Below, piece after piece: positions 46,620 to 55,344 of a stretch of 64,000 nt of DNA (position 1 is its first letter; each line of letters starts with the position of its first letter). Position numbers and translations under genes: made by a program. The stretch is taken from contig NZ_LPNR01000134.1 in assembly GCF_019266065.1 (NCBI RefSeq), positions 17,829 to 81,828 of the forward strand. The letters run 5' to 3'. The DNA is from Nocardia sp. MH4 (GTDB lineage Bacteria; Actinomycetota; Actinomycetes; Mycobacteriales; Mycobacteriaceae). The notes beneath the pieces are model-generated. The model did not search any database. It was not told the DNA's origin and saw only the letters and a program-made list of their open reading frames with translations.

Positions 46620-47040
46620 AACCCAGCGCACCACTCCACACCCAACAACCCGCACAGCGCGCAGCCACCCACTCCACACCCAAGGTCCCACCCCGCACCT
46701 CCTGAGCCACTCCGCACACCCAGCAGTCCACTCCACACACCCAGCGGTCCACTCCACGCCCGGCATCCGCACCGCACCCCAGCCCCCGACCCACGCCCGG
46801 CGGTCCGCACCCGCACCGCACCAGCGCCCTAAGTCCCGTATCGGCTCCCAGCGCTCCGCACCCGTCATCCACACCACACCCAGCACCCCGCCTCCACACC
46901 CACCGGTCCGCACCACACCCACCGGTCCGCACCACACCCACCGGTCCGCACCGCACCCGGTGGTCCGGCACCCGCGCGCAGCGGTCTTCTCCCCACACCT
47001 GGCGTTCCGTACCGCACCCGGCGGCCCACACCCACATGGC
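46620..47040. repeat. degenerate C-rich 18-19-bp repeats
   Basis: Imperfect units near CACCGCACCCGGCGGTCCG; the best-conserved run is ACCGGTCCGCACCACACCC with a 19-bp period at about 46902-46958. The + strand is very poor in G apart from the GG of CGGTCC. Confidence 0.7.
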
Positions 47041-47639
47041 GGTCCATTCCATATCCCGCGGCCCACCCGCTCCGCAGCCACCGAGAACGTTCGGGCGACC
47101 GGGACCGGCGGGCTCATCGCTCACGACTTCGCCGACGACGACGTATCACTGGCATCGTCCGACCGACGCACTCTGCCCCGCGACTTCCTACCCACCGACC
47201 ATGCTCTCCGCTCACGGGCGGCGTGGGCCGCGACTGGGCAGGGCGCGATCCCGAATAGCGATCGGCATCGAACTCGGCGATCGACTCCTCGCAGTTGGCA
47301 GATCGCATAGATCGCGATCGGCTATCTGGCCGGCCGCTGACTCGCGGACGATGCAGGGCATCCTGTTCTGCCAGGGAGCTGGGTTGCCGCTGCCCGTCGA
47401 GTACCGCGGCGGCGGTCCGCCACAAGAGTCCGGGGCATGTGGTCCGGGCGAGGTGCTCAACGTCCGAACTGGCGGCGCACACTACGAATCGATCAGTGCT
47501 GCCGACAGTCACTGCTCGCGGGCCGACTCGATGTGGATGCGTTCGGTCTGGACAGCAGCCGCCCAGCGGCCGATGCGGCGGTTGATCGTCTCGGAGTACC
47601 TGGTCCGGCAATGAGTTCGGGAGGTGGGCGGCAGTGATC

Positions 47640-48000
47640 CACTCGCCCCAGCGGCCCGCACCCCACCCCGCCGCCCCGCACTCAGCCGCCCACTCCATAC
47701 TCGGCGGCCCGCACCGCATCCGGCGAACCGGTCTCAGACCGACGATCTGCTCCGCCCCCGACGATCCGGCCCCACCCGACGGCCCGCTCCGCACCCGACG
47801 ATCCGACCCCGCACCCCAGCCACTCGCCCCGCACCCCGGCCAGCCCGCGCCACTCCCACCAAGTCACGCTGCGCGCAGCACCCCATTCCACACCCCGCGA
47901 TTCACAGCGCTTCAACGATCAGCACCACCCCAGCGATCCCGCACCTCGCCCCGACCCGCACGCGCCCACCAACTCCCGCACCCGGCCTGGCGACCACGCC
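47640..48000. repeat. second block of degenerate C-rich repeats
   Basis: CCGCACCC/CGATCC/CGGCCC-type units without exact period, similar in composition to the block at 46620-47040. No open frame with natural codon use. Confidence 0.55.
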
Positions 48001-48210
48001 ACGGCGGGCTACCCGCAACGCACCGATCGGCACCGTATCAAGCAATCCATCGAGCCGCGGAGAACGCGGAGCAAAGCCCACCCCTACCGAGAATTCATAG
48101 ACCAGAATCCCGTCGACTGCACGGACCTACTACGAAGTCGATCCGACAGACGAAATCCGGCGAGCGACTACCCAGGCCGCACTGCGCCAGATCCGGTTCC
48201 ACCGGCTGCA

Positions 48211-48226
48211 CGTTCCACGTGAAACA
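48211..48226. promoter_or_regulatory. parS-like site at the rsmG side of the repeat region
   Basis: The 14-bp core GTTCCACGTGAAAC (48212-48225) has one mismatch from GTTTCACGTGAAAC. It lies 107 bp before the rsmG 3' end. Confidence 0.8.
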
Positions 48227-48332
48227 ACGCGACGGAGCAGTTCTTGACGCTTCGGCACAGATAACGAATTTCCGCCTGAGTCGGCGGCAGGCAACCACCC
48301 TCGGGCAGTTTCGTCACGTTACGAAATGTGAA

Positions 48333-49073
48333 CTATCGCTTCCGCGACTTCTTCTCCGCGCTCGCGACCTTCCGCCCACTCCGACGCGTCGGACGCTCGG
48401 CGCGGGGGAGCAGCTCGGCGCTGATCACCAGAGTCGGCACCTCGACGATCCCGGCACCGCACCCGACCACGCGGAGATCGGTGGCACCATCGCGGATCAG
48501 TTCGGCGCCGTCGCGCTCGAGTTCCTCGGCGGCACTCGTTCCCTTGAGAGCGAGCATCCGACCGTGATCACGGAGGAGGGGGAGCGACCAGTGGGCGAGC
48601 TTCGCGAGAGGGGCGACCGCGCGGGAGGTGACCACGTCCGCGCCGCCGGCTTCCTTGATGACACCGGACTGCTCGGCCCGTCCGCGAACGACGGTCACAT
48701 TCTTGAGTCCGGCTTCTTCGATGAACTCACCCAGGAACACCGTGCGCCGCAGCAGCGGCTCGACGAGGGTGATACGGAGATCGGGCCGGGCAATGGCCAA
48801 CGGGATGCCGGGGAGTCCGGCGCCGCTGCCGACATCGACGACGGACGCGCCCTCGTCGATCAGCTCACCGACCACAGCGCAGTTGAGGATGTGCCGCTCC
48901 CAGAGGCGGGGGACTTCGCGCGGGCCGATGAGGCCGCGCTCCACGCCGGCGGTGGCCAGTGCCGCGCAGTAGCGGCGGGCGAGGTCCAGGCGGTCGCCGA
49001 AGATCCGCACGGCAGCGGCGGGCGGGTCCAACTCGGCGGACAGCGCACCCAGTTCGAGTTCCACGTGAAACAT
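48333..49073 (-). CDS. rsmG: 16S rRNA (guanine527-N7)-methyltransferase RsmG (GidB)
   Basis: A 246-residue SAM-dependent methyltransferase with the RsmG core VVDVGSGAGLPGIPLAIARP and a preceding RLWERHILNC block. It methylates G527 in the 530 loop of 16S rRNA; loss gives low-level streptomycin resistance in related bacteria. The start MFHVELE is chosen because GGAAGG precedes that ATG and because it matches the family; the codons for FHVE are part of a parS-like site. The basic C-terminal tail (RRSGRKVASAEKKSRKR) is longer than usual. Confidence 0.92.
   Translation of the reverse strand: MFHVELELGALSAELDPPAAAVRIFGDRLDLARRYCAALATAGVERGLIGPREVPRLWERHILNCAVVGELIDEGASVVDVGSGAGLPGIPLAIARPDLRITLVEPLLRRTVFLGEFIEEAGLKNVTVVRGRAEQSGVIKEAGGADVVTSRAVAPLAKLAHWSLPLLRDHGRMLALKGTSAAEELERDGAELIRDGATDLRVVGCGAGIVEVPTLVISAELLPRAERPTRRSGRKVASAEKKSRKR
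49057..49072. promoter_or_regulatory. parS-like site at the rsmG start
   Basis: AGTTCCACGTGAAACA; core has one mismatch from consensus. It overlaps codons 2-6 of rsmG. Confidence 0.8.
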
Positions 49074-49110
49074 CCTTCCGAGTGGTGGTCGATCGCAATA
49101 GGGCATGAAT

Positions 49111-49139
49111 AAGGCCCCCGGTCCGAGACCGGAGGCCCT
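49111..49139 (-). terminator. hairpin between jag and rsmG
   Basis: On the minus strand GGCCTCCGGTC pairs with GACCGGGGGCC (one mismatch) across a 3-base loop, followed by TTATT. It could end or attenuate the rpmH-to-jag transcript before rsmG. Confidence 0.6.
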
Positions 49140-49171
49140 ATCACACCAAACGTGGTCGCGGCGGAATCAGC

Positions 49172-49705
49172 CTACTCGGGCACTACCACCACATGACGAT
49201 TCGGCTCGACACCTTCGCTCTCGCTCGCCACACCGTCGATGTCGGCGACGGCGTCGTGCACGATCTTGCGCTCGAACGGAGTCATCGCCGACAGTGCCTC
49301 GGGCTTGCCCGACTCGAGCACGCGCTTCGCCGCGGCGACGCCGAGCTCGCTCAGGTCGGTGCGACGCTGAGCGCGCCAGCCGGCCACATCGAGCATCAGG
49401 CGGCTGCGGACGCCGGTCGCCTGCTGCACGGCCAGGCGGGTCAGCTCCTGCAGCGCGTCGAGAACTTCGCCGTTGCGTCCGACGAGCTTGGTCAGATCGC
49501 GGCCGCCATCGATGCTCACGACGGCGCGGTCGCCCTCGACATCGAGGTCGATGTCGCCGTCGAAGTCGAGCACGTCCAGCAGCTGCTCGAGGTAGTCGCC
49601 CGCGATCTCGCCCTCTTCGATCAACGCTTCTTCGGCGTCGTTCACGACGTCAACAGTCGTCGCCACAGTGGCGTCCCCTCCGTCGGTCTCGGTCTCAACA
49701 GTCAT
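49172..49705 (-). CDS. jag: Jag/KhpB family RNA-binding protein (KH and R3H domains)
   Basis: A 177-residue protein without the N-terminal Jag domain: an acidic leader, a KH-like domain (IDGGRDLTKLVGRNGEVLDA) and a C-terminal R3H domain (ALSAMTPFERKIVHDAV then GVEPNRHVVV). Binds single-stranded RNA and is nearly always encoded next to yidC, as here (24 bp). Start ATG at 49705. Confidence 0.92.
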   Translation of the reverse strand: MTVETETDGGDATVATTVDVVNDAEEALIEEGEIAGDYLEQLLDVLDFDGDIDLDVEGDRAVVSIDGGRDLTKLVGRNGEVLDALQELTRLAVQQATGVRSRLMLDVAGWRAQRRTDLSELGVAAAKRVLESGKPEALSAMTPFERKIVHDAVADIDGVASESEGVEPNRHVVVVPE

Positions 49706-49729
49706 TGGATTCCTCTATCTGATCGCCAC

Positions 49730-50806
49730 TCAGCGCTTACGCTTCTGGTTCGCGCGGCCGCGGTTACCCGGCCGCTTCTGACCGCCCGGCCTGCGCTGGC
49801 CGCCACCCTGCTTGGCGGCCTGCTTGGCGGTGCCGTTGGTCGCGGCGGTGCCGTTCGTCGAGGCGGTGTCGTCGGCCGGGGCATCCTGCTTCTTGCGGAC
49901 GTCGACCGGCTTGGCGCCGGGCTTGGGCGCGTTCTGTGCGCGCAGCTCCAGCTTCTTCGCCTTCTTCTCTTCCTCTTCCTTCTCCATGCGGCCGAACACC
50001 AGGTGCTGCTGACCGTAGGTCCAGATGTTGTTGGCCACCCAGTAGATCAGGATGCCGATCATCAGGAAGGGACCACCGACGAGCACGCCGAGCGGGAAGA
50101 CCCACAGCGACAGCTTGTTCATGATCGCGGCCTGCGGGTTGGCGGCGGCTTCCGGCGTCTGCCGCTGGACGGAGGCGCGGGCGTTGAAGTGGGTCGCCAG
50201 ACCGGCGATGACCATCAGCGGGATCGCGACGAGGGCGATGCTCAGCTTGGTCGGCGTGCCACCCCACTCGGCGAAGGCCGACAGCTCACTCTGCGGCATG
50301 GTGATGAACGACGCGATCGGGGCGCCGAAGATACGGGCGCTCAGGAACGACTGGACGTCGGCCGCGCTGAAGATGTAGTTCGGGGTGTGCGCGTTGTCGT
50401 ACGCGGACATCCCCAGCTGACCGAAGCCGTGGCCGGTGCGGTTGAACGAACGCAGCACGTGGAAGAGACCGAGGAAGACCGGCACCTGCACGAGGACCGG
50501 CAGACAGCCCATCAGCGGGTTGAAGCCGTGTTCCTTCTGCAGCTTCTGCATCTCCCGCGCCATGGTCTCGCGGTCGTTCTTGTACTTCTTCTGCAGCTCC
50601 TTGATCTGAGGCTGCAGCTCCTGCATCTGCTTGGTGGTGCGCACCTGCTTCACGAACGGCTTGTACAGCACGAGCCGCAGCGTGAAGACCAGGAAGACGA
50701 TGGCGAGGCTCCAGGCGAGCCCACTGTCGGCTCCGAACACGAAGCCGAAGGCTTTGTGCCAGAACCACAGAATCGCGGATACCGGCCAATAGATGATGTC
50801 GAGCAC
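49730..50806 (-). CDS. yidC: membrane protein insertase YidC
   Basis: A 358-residue YidC/Oxa1 protein: first TM, conserved core from SLAIVFLVFTLRLVLYKPFV through the amphipathic KEHGFNPLMGCLPVLVQVPVF segment, later TMs, and a long positively charged C-terminal tail (KKEEEEKKAKKLELRAQN and Arg/Lys-rich end) that can contact ribosomes. Inserts and folds membrane proteins. Follows yidD after 4 bp in the operon. Confidence 0.95.
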   Translation of the reverse strand: MLDIIYWPVSAILWFWHKAFGFVFGADSGLAWSLAIVFLVFTLRLVLYKPFVKQVRTTKQMQELQPQIKELQKKYKNDRETMAREMQKLQKEHGFNPLMGCLPVLVQVPVFLGLFHVLRSFNRTGHGFGQLGMSAYDNAHTPNYIFSAADVQSFLSARIFGAPIASFITMPQSELSAFAEWGGTPTKLSIALVAIPLMVIAGLATHFNARASVQRQTPEAAANPQAAIMNKLSLWVFPLGVLVGGPFLMIGILIYWVANNIWTYGQQHLVFGRMEKEEEEKKAKKLELRAQNAPKPGAKPVDVRKKQDAPADDTASTNGTAATNGTAKQAAKQGGGQRRPGGQKRPGNRGRANQKRKR

Positions 50807-50810
50807 GGCT

Positions 50811-51110
50811 CTAGGTACTCCCGTCGTTCGTATCGCCGATCAGCGCGGGCGATGACTTTGTGCAGGCATTCGACCCGCGCTCTGGCACGGGATCCCACCC
50901 TCCAGGGTGCCAGGGCGCGCATTTCGCGAGGCGCACGACCGTCAGTGCCGATCCGACGACCAGCCCGCGCGTGCGCAGAGCGGTCACCGCGTATTCACTG
51001 CAGGTGGGAGTGAACCGGCAGATCGGCATCCGGGTGGGGGAGACATAGGTCCGGTACAGCTCGATCAGGAAGATCAGCACGTTCGCGGGTAGGCGGGTGA
51101 GGGTCCTCAT
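50811..51110 (-). CDS. yidD: membrane protein insertion efficiency factor YidD
   Basis: A 99-residue protein with the YidD core YVSPTRMPICRFTPTCSEYA and CAPWHPGGWDPVP. It helps YidC-dependent insertion. The ATG overlaps the rnpA stop (ATGA). Confidence 0.95.
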   Translation of the reverse strand: MRTLTRLPANVLIFLIELYRTYVSPTRMPICRFTPTCSEYAVTALRTRGLVVGSALTVVRLAKCAPWHPGGWDPVPERGSNACTKSSPALIGDTNDGST

Positions 51111-51526
51111 CGCCGCTCACCGGCCGGGGTGCGACCGAGCGCGGGCTCCGGAGCACTACGCAAACCGAGCTTGCGTAGTCCGGTGCGCAGCTGGCGCAGC
51201 AACTCGGCGGAGTCGGCGGTGGCCGCACCGGGCAGCGCCCGAATCACGACATCGGTACCGGCTGGCAATTCGTCGACGATCTGGGCGCACATATGACGCA
51301 GGCGGCGGGCCACCCGGTGGCGAACCACCGCGTTACCCACCGCCTTGCTCACAATCAGCCCGAACCGCGGACCGCCTACCCGGATCAGGGAATCGACGTC
51401 GGCGACATCGTCGTACGTGTGCGTGAACGCGTGTACGACGAGATCTCGCCTCCCGATTCGCTGACCGCGGCGCACCGTGCGGGAGAATTCGGCACGGTGG
51501 TGCAACCGATACGGCTCAGGCAACAC
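51107..51526 (-). CDS. rnpA: ribonuclease P protein component
   Basis: A 139-residue basic protein with the RNR-type motif GNAVVRHRVARRLRHM (about residues 66-80) and an N-terminal RLHHRAEFSRTVRRG leader. It binds the RNase P RNA and aids 5' maturation of tRNAs. GTG at 51526 is chosen; TTG at 51523 is next. Stop overlaps yidD; rpmH ends 22 bp upstream. Confidence 0.93.
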   Translation of the reverse strand: MLPEPYRLHHRAEFSRTVRRGQRIGRRDLVVHAFTHTYDDVADVDSLIRVGGPRFGLIVSKAVGNAVVRHRVARRLRHMCAQIVDELPAGTDVVIRALPGAATADSAELLRQLRTGLRKLGLRSAPEPALGRTPAGERR

Positions 51527-51548
51527 CCGAGCGTCCGACTACGCGCGA

Positions 51549-51692
51549 TCAGGCAGTCAGTTCGGCACGGCCCTTACGGCGACGCGCCGAAACGATGGCG
51601 CGACCCGCACGGGTGCGCATCCGGAGGCGGAAGCCGTGCACGCGCGCCCGACGACGGTTGTTCGGCTGGAACGTCCGCTTGCCCTTGGCCAC
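51549..51692 (-). CDS. rpmH: 50S ribosomal protein L34
   Basis: A 47-residue L34: GKRTFQPNNRRRARVHGF then RMRTRAGRAIVSARRRKGRA, the universal L34 pattern. Start is GTG with AGGAG eight bases upstream. First gene of the leftward rpmH-rnpA-yidD-yidC-jag operon. Confidence 0.96.
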   Translation of the reverse strand: MAKGKRTFQPNNRRRARVHGFRLRMRTRAGRAIVSARRRKGRAELTA

Positions 51693-52345
51693 GGTCAACA
51701 CTCCTCGAGTTGGTGGGCACCGTTCGGCGCCCGAAGTCTGTTCAATGATTCGGATGTCTGCGCAGCGGACCGCGGTCTACACGCAGAAAGCCTTGGCGAT
51801 CGACGTGCAGCACACAGCCGCCACCGCGCCAAGGGGTGACTGTACGAGGGTACTGATACCGCTACGCAGGGTCAAACTCGGCCCCCAAAGCACGTGCGCC
51901 AGGCACGATGTCCAGATTACCGGACCCCGCCGCCTCGCCCCGAGCTGGGCCGACCTGGGGCGACACGCCCGGGACGCACTGACGCATCCGGGGACTTTTC
52001 GTGAGTTCGTCCACACCTCTGGCCTTCTGCGGCGGGGGCGGCTAACCTCTGTAGCCGGGGGATTGCTGAAGAACCGCAGGTCCAGCCCCATTCACTGCCA
52101 CACGCTGGCAGATTCCCTCTATCCCCAGGTTTGTCCACATCTGTGGATAATTGTGTGGAAAGACGGCCGGAGTGGCATATTCGTAGGGCCGACGGTGCCC
52201 GCGCCGCAGTCCGGATTCTGGGACCGCACGGCGTTCGAACCGGCTTCGGTTGTACGCAGGATCACTGGATTCCACCTGTTCACAGGTGATTGTCCGCGTG
52301 CGCCCGGCCGTGGGCCCCAACAAACCGGTCCGGGGAGGACGCTGC
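51693..52345 (+). promoter_or_regulatory. rpmH-dnaA intergenic region with DnaA boxes
   Basis: 653 bp without a gene, holding both divergent promoters. DnaA-box matches: TCGTCCACA at 52007-52015, TTGTCCACA at 52131-52139 (perfect) and TGTGGATAA at 52142-52150 (reverse TTATCCACA, perfect), plus a partial TGTGTGGAA. The close pair at 52131/52142 sits about 200 bp before dnaA and probably autoregulates it. Confidence 0.8.
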
Positions 52346-54544
52346 ATGGACGACGAGCAGAATGTGCTGGCCACCGTATGGCCTGAGGTGGTCGCCGAGC
52401 TCACCACCGGCTCGGCCGACGGCGCCATCCCCGCGGTCAGCCGCGCGCAGCAGGCCTGGCTGAAACTGGTCAAACCGCTCACCGTCGCCCAGGGCTTCGC
52501 GTTGCTGTCGGTTCCGTCCTCGCTGGCCCAGGAAGCAATCGAGCGTGATCTGCGCGAGCCGATCCTGCGATCGCTGGGGCGTCGGCTCGGGCCGCAGGTG
52601 GAGGGTTTGGGTGTCCGCATCGCCGCGCCGAGCCCGGCCGCGGGGGAGCGGGCAGGCAATTCGCCGCGGCACGCCAGGATGACGAGCCGGCCGGAGCGCC
52701 CGCGCGAGCAGGTGCGCCCGCCGACCGGTTATCCCGGTCCCGATTTCAGTGTTCCCGACTACGCCGCGCGCGGTGAGTACGGCCGGCCCCGCTACGGTGC
52801 CGGCGAGTACCCCGCGGGCAATGGTGAGTACGGCAACGACTACCAGGGTGGGCAGGAATATCAGCCCACCGGTGACTACGGCAACAGCTACGGCGGGCGC
52901 GAGTACCCCGCGCAGCCGGGCGAGTACGGCGAGCGGCCCGACTATGCCGGTCATCGGGAGTACCAGGCCGAGCCGGAATACCGGCAGCCCGAACCGGAAT
53001 ACCCGGCGCAGCCCGAATACCAGCAGCAGCCGGAGTACGCGCCGGCGCCGGAATACGGCCAGGCGCCGGAGTTCCAGCCCGAGCGCGCCGAGTTCCCCGG
53101 CACCGATTTCGAACCGACCGCGGTCTATCCGGTTCCCGACTTCGCCAACGGCGAGTTCGGCGGTCGCGCGGAGTTCCGTGGCGCGCGCCCGGATCAGCGC
53201 CCGGCCGACGCCGCCCCGCCCGCCCGGCGGGAGCAGTCCGGTTCGCCCCGGCGTGAGCACATCCCGCCCGGCCAGGAGTCGCTGTTCACCCCCGACCCGC
53301 CGCCGCAGCGCGCGCCGAGCCGGGCCCGGGGTTCGCAGTCGGAGGAGCCGATCGCCGCGCGGGCCGAGGAGGCACCCACCGAGGCCGCGCCGGAACCGCT
53401 GCGGCCGGGTACGCCCGGTGCCGAGCCCGCGGACGACGAGCCGGTGGTCGATGCCCGCAACAACTGGCCGACCTACTTCAACAAGTCGCCCGAGGCCCCG
53501 CCGCAGGCGTCGTCCTCGGCGAGCCTGAACGCCAAGTACACGTTCGAGACGTTCGTCATCGGCGCGTCCAACCGGTTCGCGCACGCGGCCGCGGTCGCGA
53601 TCGCGGAAGCGCCGGCCCGGGCCTACAACCCGCTGTTCGTCTGGGGTGCGTCGGGTCTGGGCAAGACGCACCTGCTGCACGCGGCGGGGCACTACGCGCA
53701 GCGACTGTTCCCCGGCATGCGGGTGAAGTACGTCTCCACCGAGGAGTTCACCAACGACTTCATCAACAGCCTGCGCGACGATCGCAAGGTCGCGTTCAAG
53801 CGTCGCTACCGCGAGACCGACATCCTGCTGGTCGACGACATCCAGTTCATCGAGGGCAAGGAAGGCATCCAGGAGGAGTTCTTCCACACCTTCAACACCC
53901 TGCACAACGCGAACAAGCAGATCGTCGTCTCCTCCGACCGCCCGCCCAAGCAGCTGGCGACCCTGGAGGAGCGGCTGCGGACCCGCTTCGAGTGGGGCCT
54001 GATCACCGATGTGCAGCCGCCCGAACTGGAGACCCGCATCGCGATCCTGCGCAAGAAGGCGCGGATGGACCGGCTCGATGTGCCGCACGACGTGCTCGAA
54101 CTGATCGCCAGCCGGGTGGAGCGCAATATCCGTGAGCTCGAGGGCGCGCTGATCCGGGTGACGGCATTCGCCTCGCTCAACGGTCAGCCGCTGGATCTCT
54201 CGCTGGCCGAGGTCGTGCTGCGCGATCTCATGCCCGACACCGCGGCGCTGGAGATCAACGCGGCGACGATCATGGCCGTCACCGCCGAGTACTTCAACAC
54301 GACGCTCGAGGAACTGACCGGGCCGGGCAAGGCCAGGCCGCTGGCGCAGGCCCGGCAGATCGCGATGTACCTGTGCCGCGAGCTCACCGATCTGTCGCTG
54401 CCCAAGATCGGGCAGGCGTTCGGTCGCGACCACACGACGGTGATGTACGCGGAGAAGAAGGTGCGCAAGGAGATGACCGAGCGACGCCGTGTCTACGACC
54501 AGGTGCAAGAACTCACAGCCCGGATCAAACAGCGCTCGCGCTGA
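52346..54544 (+). CDS. dnaA: chromosomal replication initiator DnaA
   Basis: A 732-residue DnaA. Domain I (1 to about 90) begins [19 protein letters not shown]. Domain II (about 110-385) is exceptionally long and in its first part consists of Glu-Tyr-centred repeats (GEYGxx, PEYxxQPEYxxxPEY). Domain III has Walker [11 protein letters not shown], Walker [10 protein letters not shown], sensor 1 VSSDRPP. Domain IV ends with the DnaA-box-recognising signature [14 protein letters not shown]. Start ATG with GGGGAGG upstream. Unwinds oriC when ATP-bound. A rho-independent terminator follows. Confidence 0.96.
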
Positions 54545-54560
54545 TTTCATCCACACCTCG

Positions 54561-54594
54561 AACACCGCCCTGACCTGGGGCGGTGTTCTTTTTT
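54561..54594 (+). terminator. rho-independent terminator after dnaA
   Basis: AACACCGCCC pairs with GGGCGGTGTT across a short loop and is followed by CTTTTTT. Confidence 0.92.
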
Positions 54595-54595
54595 G

Positions 54596-54644
54596 CCTTG
54601 TGGATTCCTCGAGGAATCCCTGTGGAGTCCTCGAGGAATTCACC
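54596..54644 (+). repeat. 49-bp oriC direct repeat, copy 1
   Basis: Near-identical (three differences) to 54781-54829. Contains the perfect 16-bp palindrome GATTCCTCGAGGAATC (54603-54618), a second TCCTCGAGGA (54628-54637) and two TGTGGA half DnaA boxes. Confidence 0.9.
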
Positions 54645-54780
54645 GGTTGTGCACCGATCGGCGCACAGGGGCTGGGGAGCGATCTGGGAGTGTTCGCTCA
54701 CAGGGAGTTGTCCACATCGTCCACAGCCGGATCCACTCACACCTCCACGGTCACCCCGACCTGCGACGTCGGCGGATCTG

Positions 54781-54829
54781 CCCTGTGGATTCCTCGAGGA
54801 ATCCGTGTGGAGTCCTCGAGGAATCCACC
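54781..54829 (+). repeat. 49-bp oriC direct repeat, copy 2
   Basis: Second copy, 185 bp downstream of the first. GATTCCTCGAGGAATC at 54788-54803 and TCCTCGAGGA at 54813-54822. Confidence 0.9.
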
Positions 54830-55056
54830 TGGTTGCCACCACCCTGCCCCCGCGTGTGAACAACAGGGTGAATCCGGTGGAACAACTCGAGGACTACTCG
54901 AGGATGGAAATGGGACAACTTCGGGCGTCCACAGACGCTCCCGGTTCATCCTCGAGACACCCCACGGCCATCCCCATGCCGACGTGCGCTCTGACCTGCG
55001 GATTCGGCCGAAGTCCACAGATTCCACAGTGCCTACTACTACTTCAGTTCTATTTC

Positions 55057-55074
55057 TTGAAGAGATCTCTTCAA
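55057..55074. repeat. 18-bp perfect palindrome in oriC
   Basis: TTGAAGAGATCTCTTCAA, fully self-complementary, in AT-richer DNA next to DnaA-like boxes at 55011-55028. Confidence 0.9.
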
Positions 55075-55154
55075 AACAAGGTGTGTGGAAAGTCGGTCGG
55101 AGAGGCTCGGCTCGGTCGGTGCTCCACTCACAAGCGGCAAGGAGGAGAGGGGAC

Positions 55155-55207
55155 GGGTAGTGAGGGCTCGATGGGTAGTGAGGGCTCGATGGGCAGGGAG
55201 GGTCGAT
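55155..55207. repeat. 18-bp tandem repeat upstream of dnaN
   Basis: GGGTAGTGAGGGCTCGAT at 55155 and 55173 (identical), and a diverged third unit at 55191. Confidence 0.85.
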
Positions 55208-55344
55208 GCGGACTTCCCGCGATGCCCAGGTACCGTTTGGTTGTCGGCTTGTTGTGCGAGACTCAGTGCGCGGCCGACGCAGCACCTCAACTCCGCTGAA
55301 CACCCCGCACACGGATTCGAAACTCGGAGAGGACAAATCGGGCG

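Larger units (their letters stand above)
44640..48332. repeat. 3.7-kb repeat-rich region between parA and rsmG, no convincing gene
   Basis: Successive minisatellite families fill this interval: 17-bp units (45189-45717), 15-bp units (45752-45811), 16-bp units (45805-46008), 31-bp units (about 46084-46160), and degenerate 18-19-bp CACC/CGGTCC-rich units (about 46620-47040 and 47640-48000). The last two blocks are strongly C-rich on the + strand. Long open frames exist in several frames on both strands, but only because unit lengths such as 17 are not multiples of three and contain no stop; they are not credible genes. Bounded by parS-like sites at 44848 and 48211. In mycobacteria the two flanking genes sit close together. 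Confidence 0.85.
54545..55344. other. oriC region between dnaA and dnaN
   Basis: 800 bp without a gene. Matches to the actinobacterial DnaA box YYRTCCACA: TTGTCCACA 54708-54716, TCGTCCACA 54717-54725, near matches TCATCCACA 54547-54555, GCGTCCACA 54925-54933, AAGTCCACA 55011-55019, and several TGTGGA half-boxes inside the 49-bp repeats. Seven CTCGAG-centred elements lie in 54603-54960. AT-richer DNA at about 55030-55080, with the 18-bp palindrome, is the best unwinding candidate. The replication origin is therefore placed here, as in mycobacteria. Confidence 0.85.

Noticed and set aside
45792..47124. Gly/Trp/Cys-rich minus-strand frames over the C-rich repeats
   Set aside because: The protein is just a translation of degenerate minisatellites (CGPVGVVRTGG-like); no conserved residue pattern.
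54489..55299. Open frames in the dnaA-dnaN spacer
   Set aside because: They arise from the duplicated 49-bp module and lack ribosome sites and domains; the interval is oriC.
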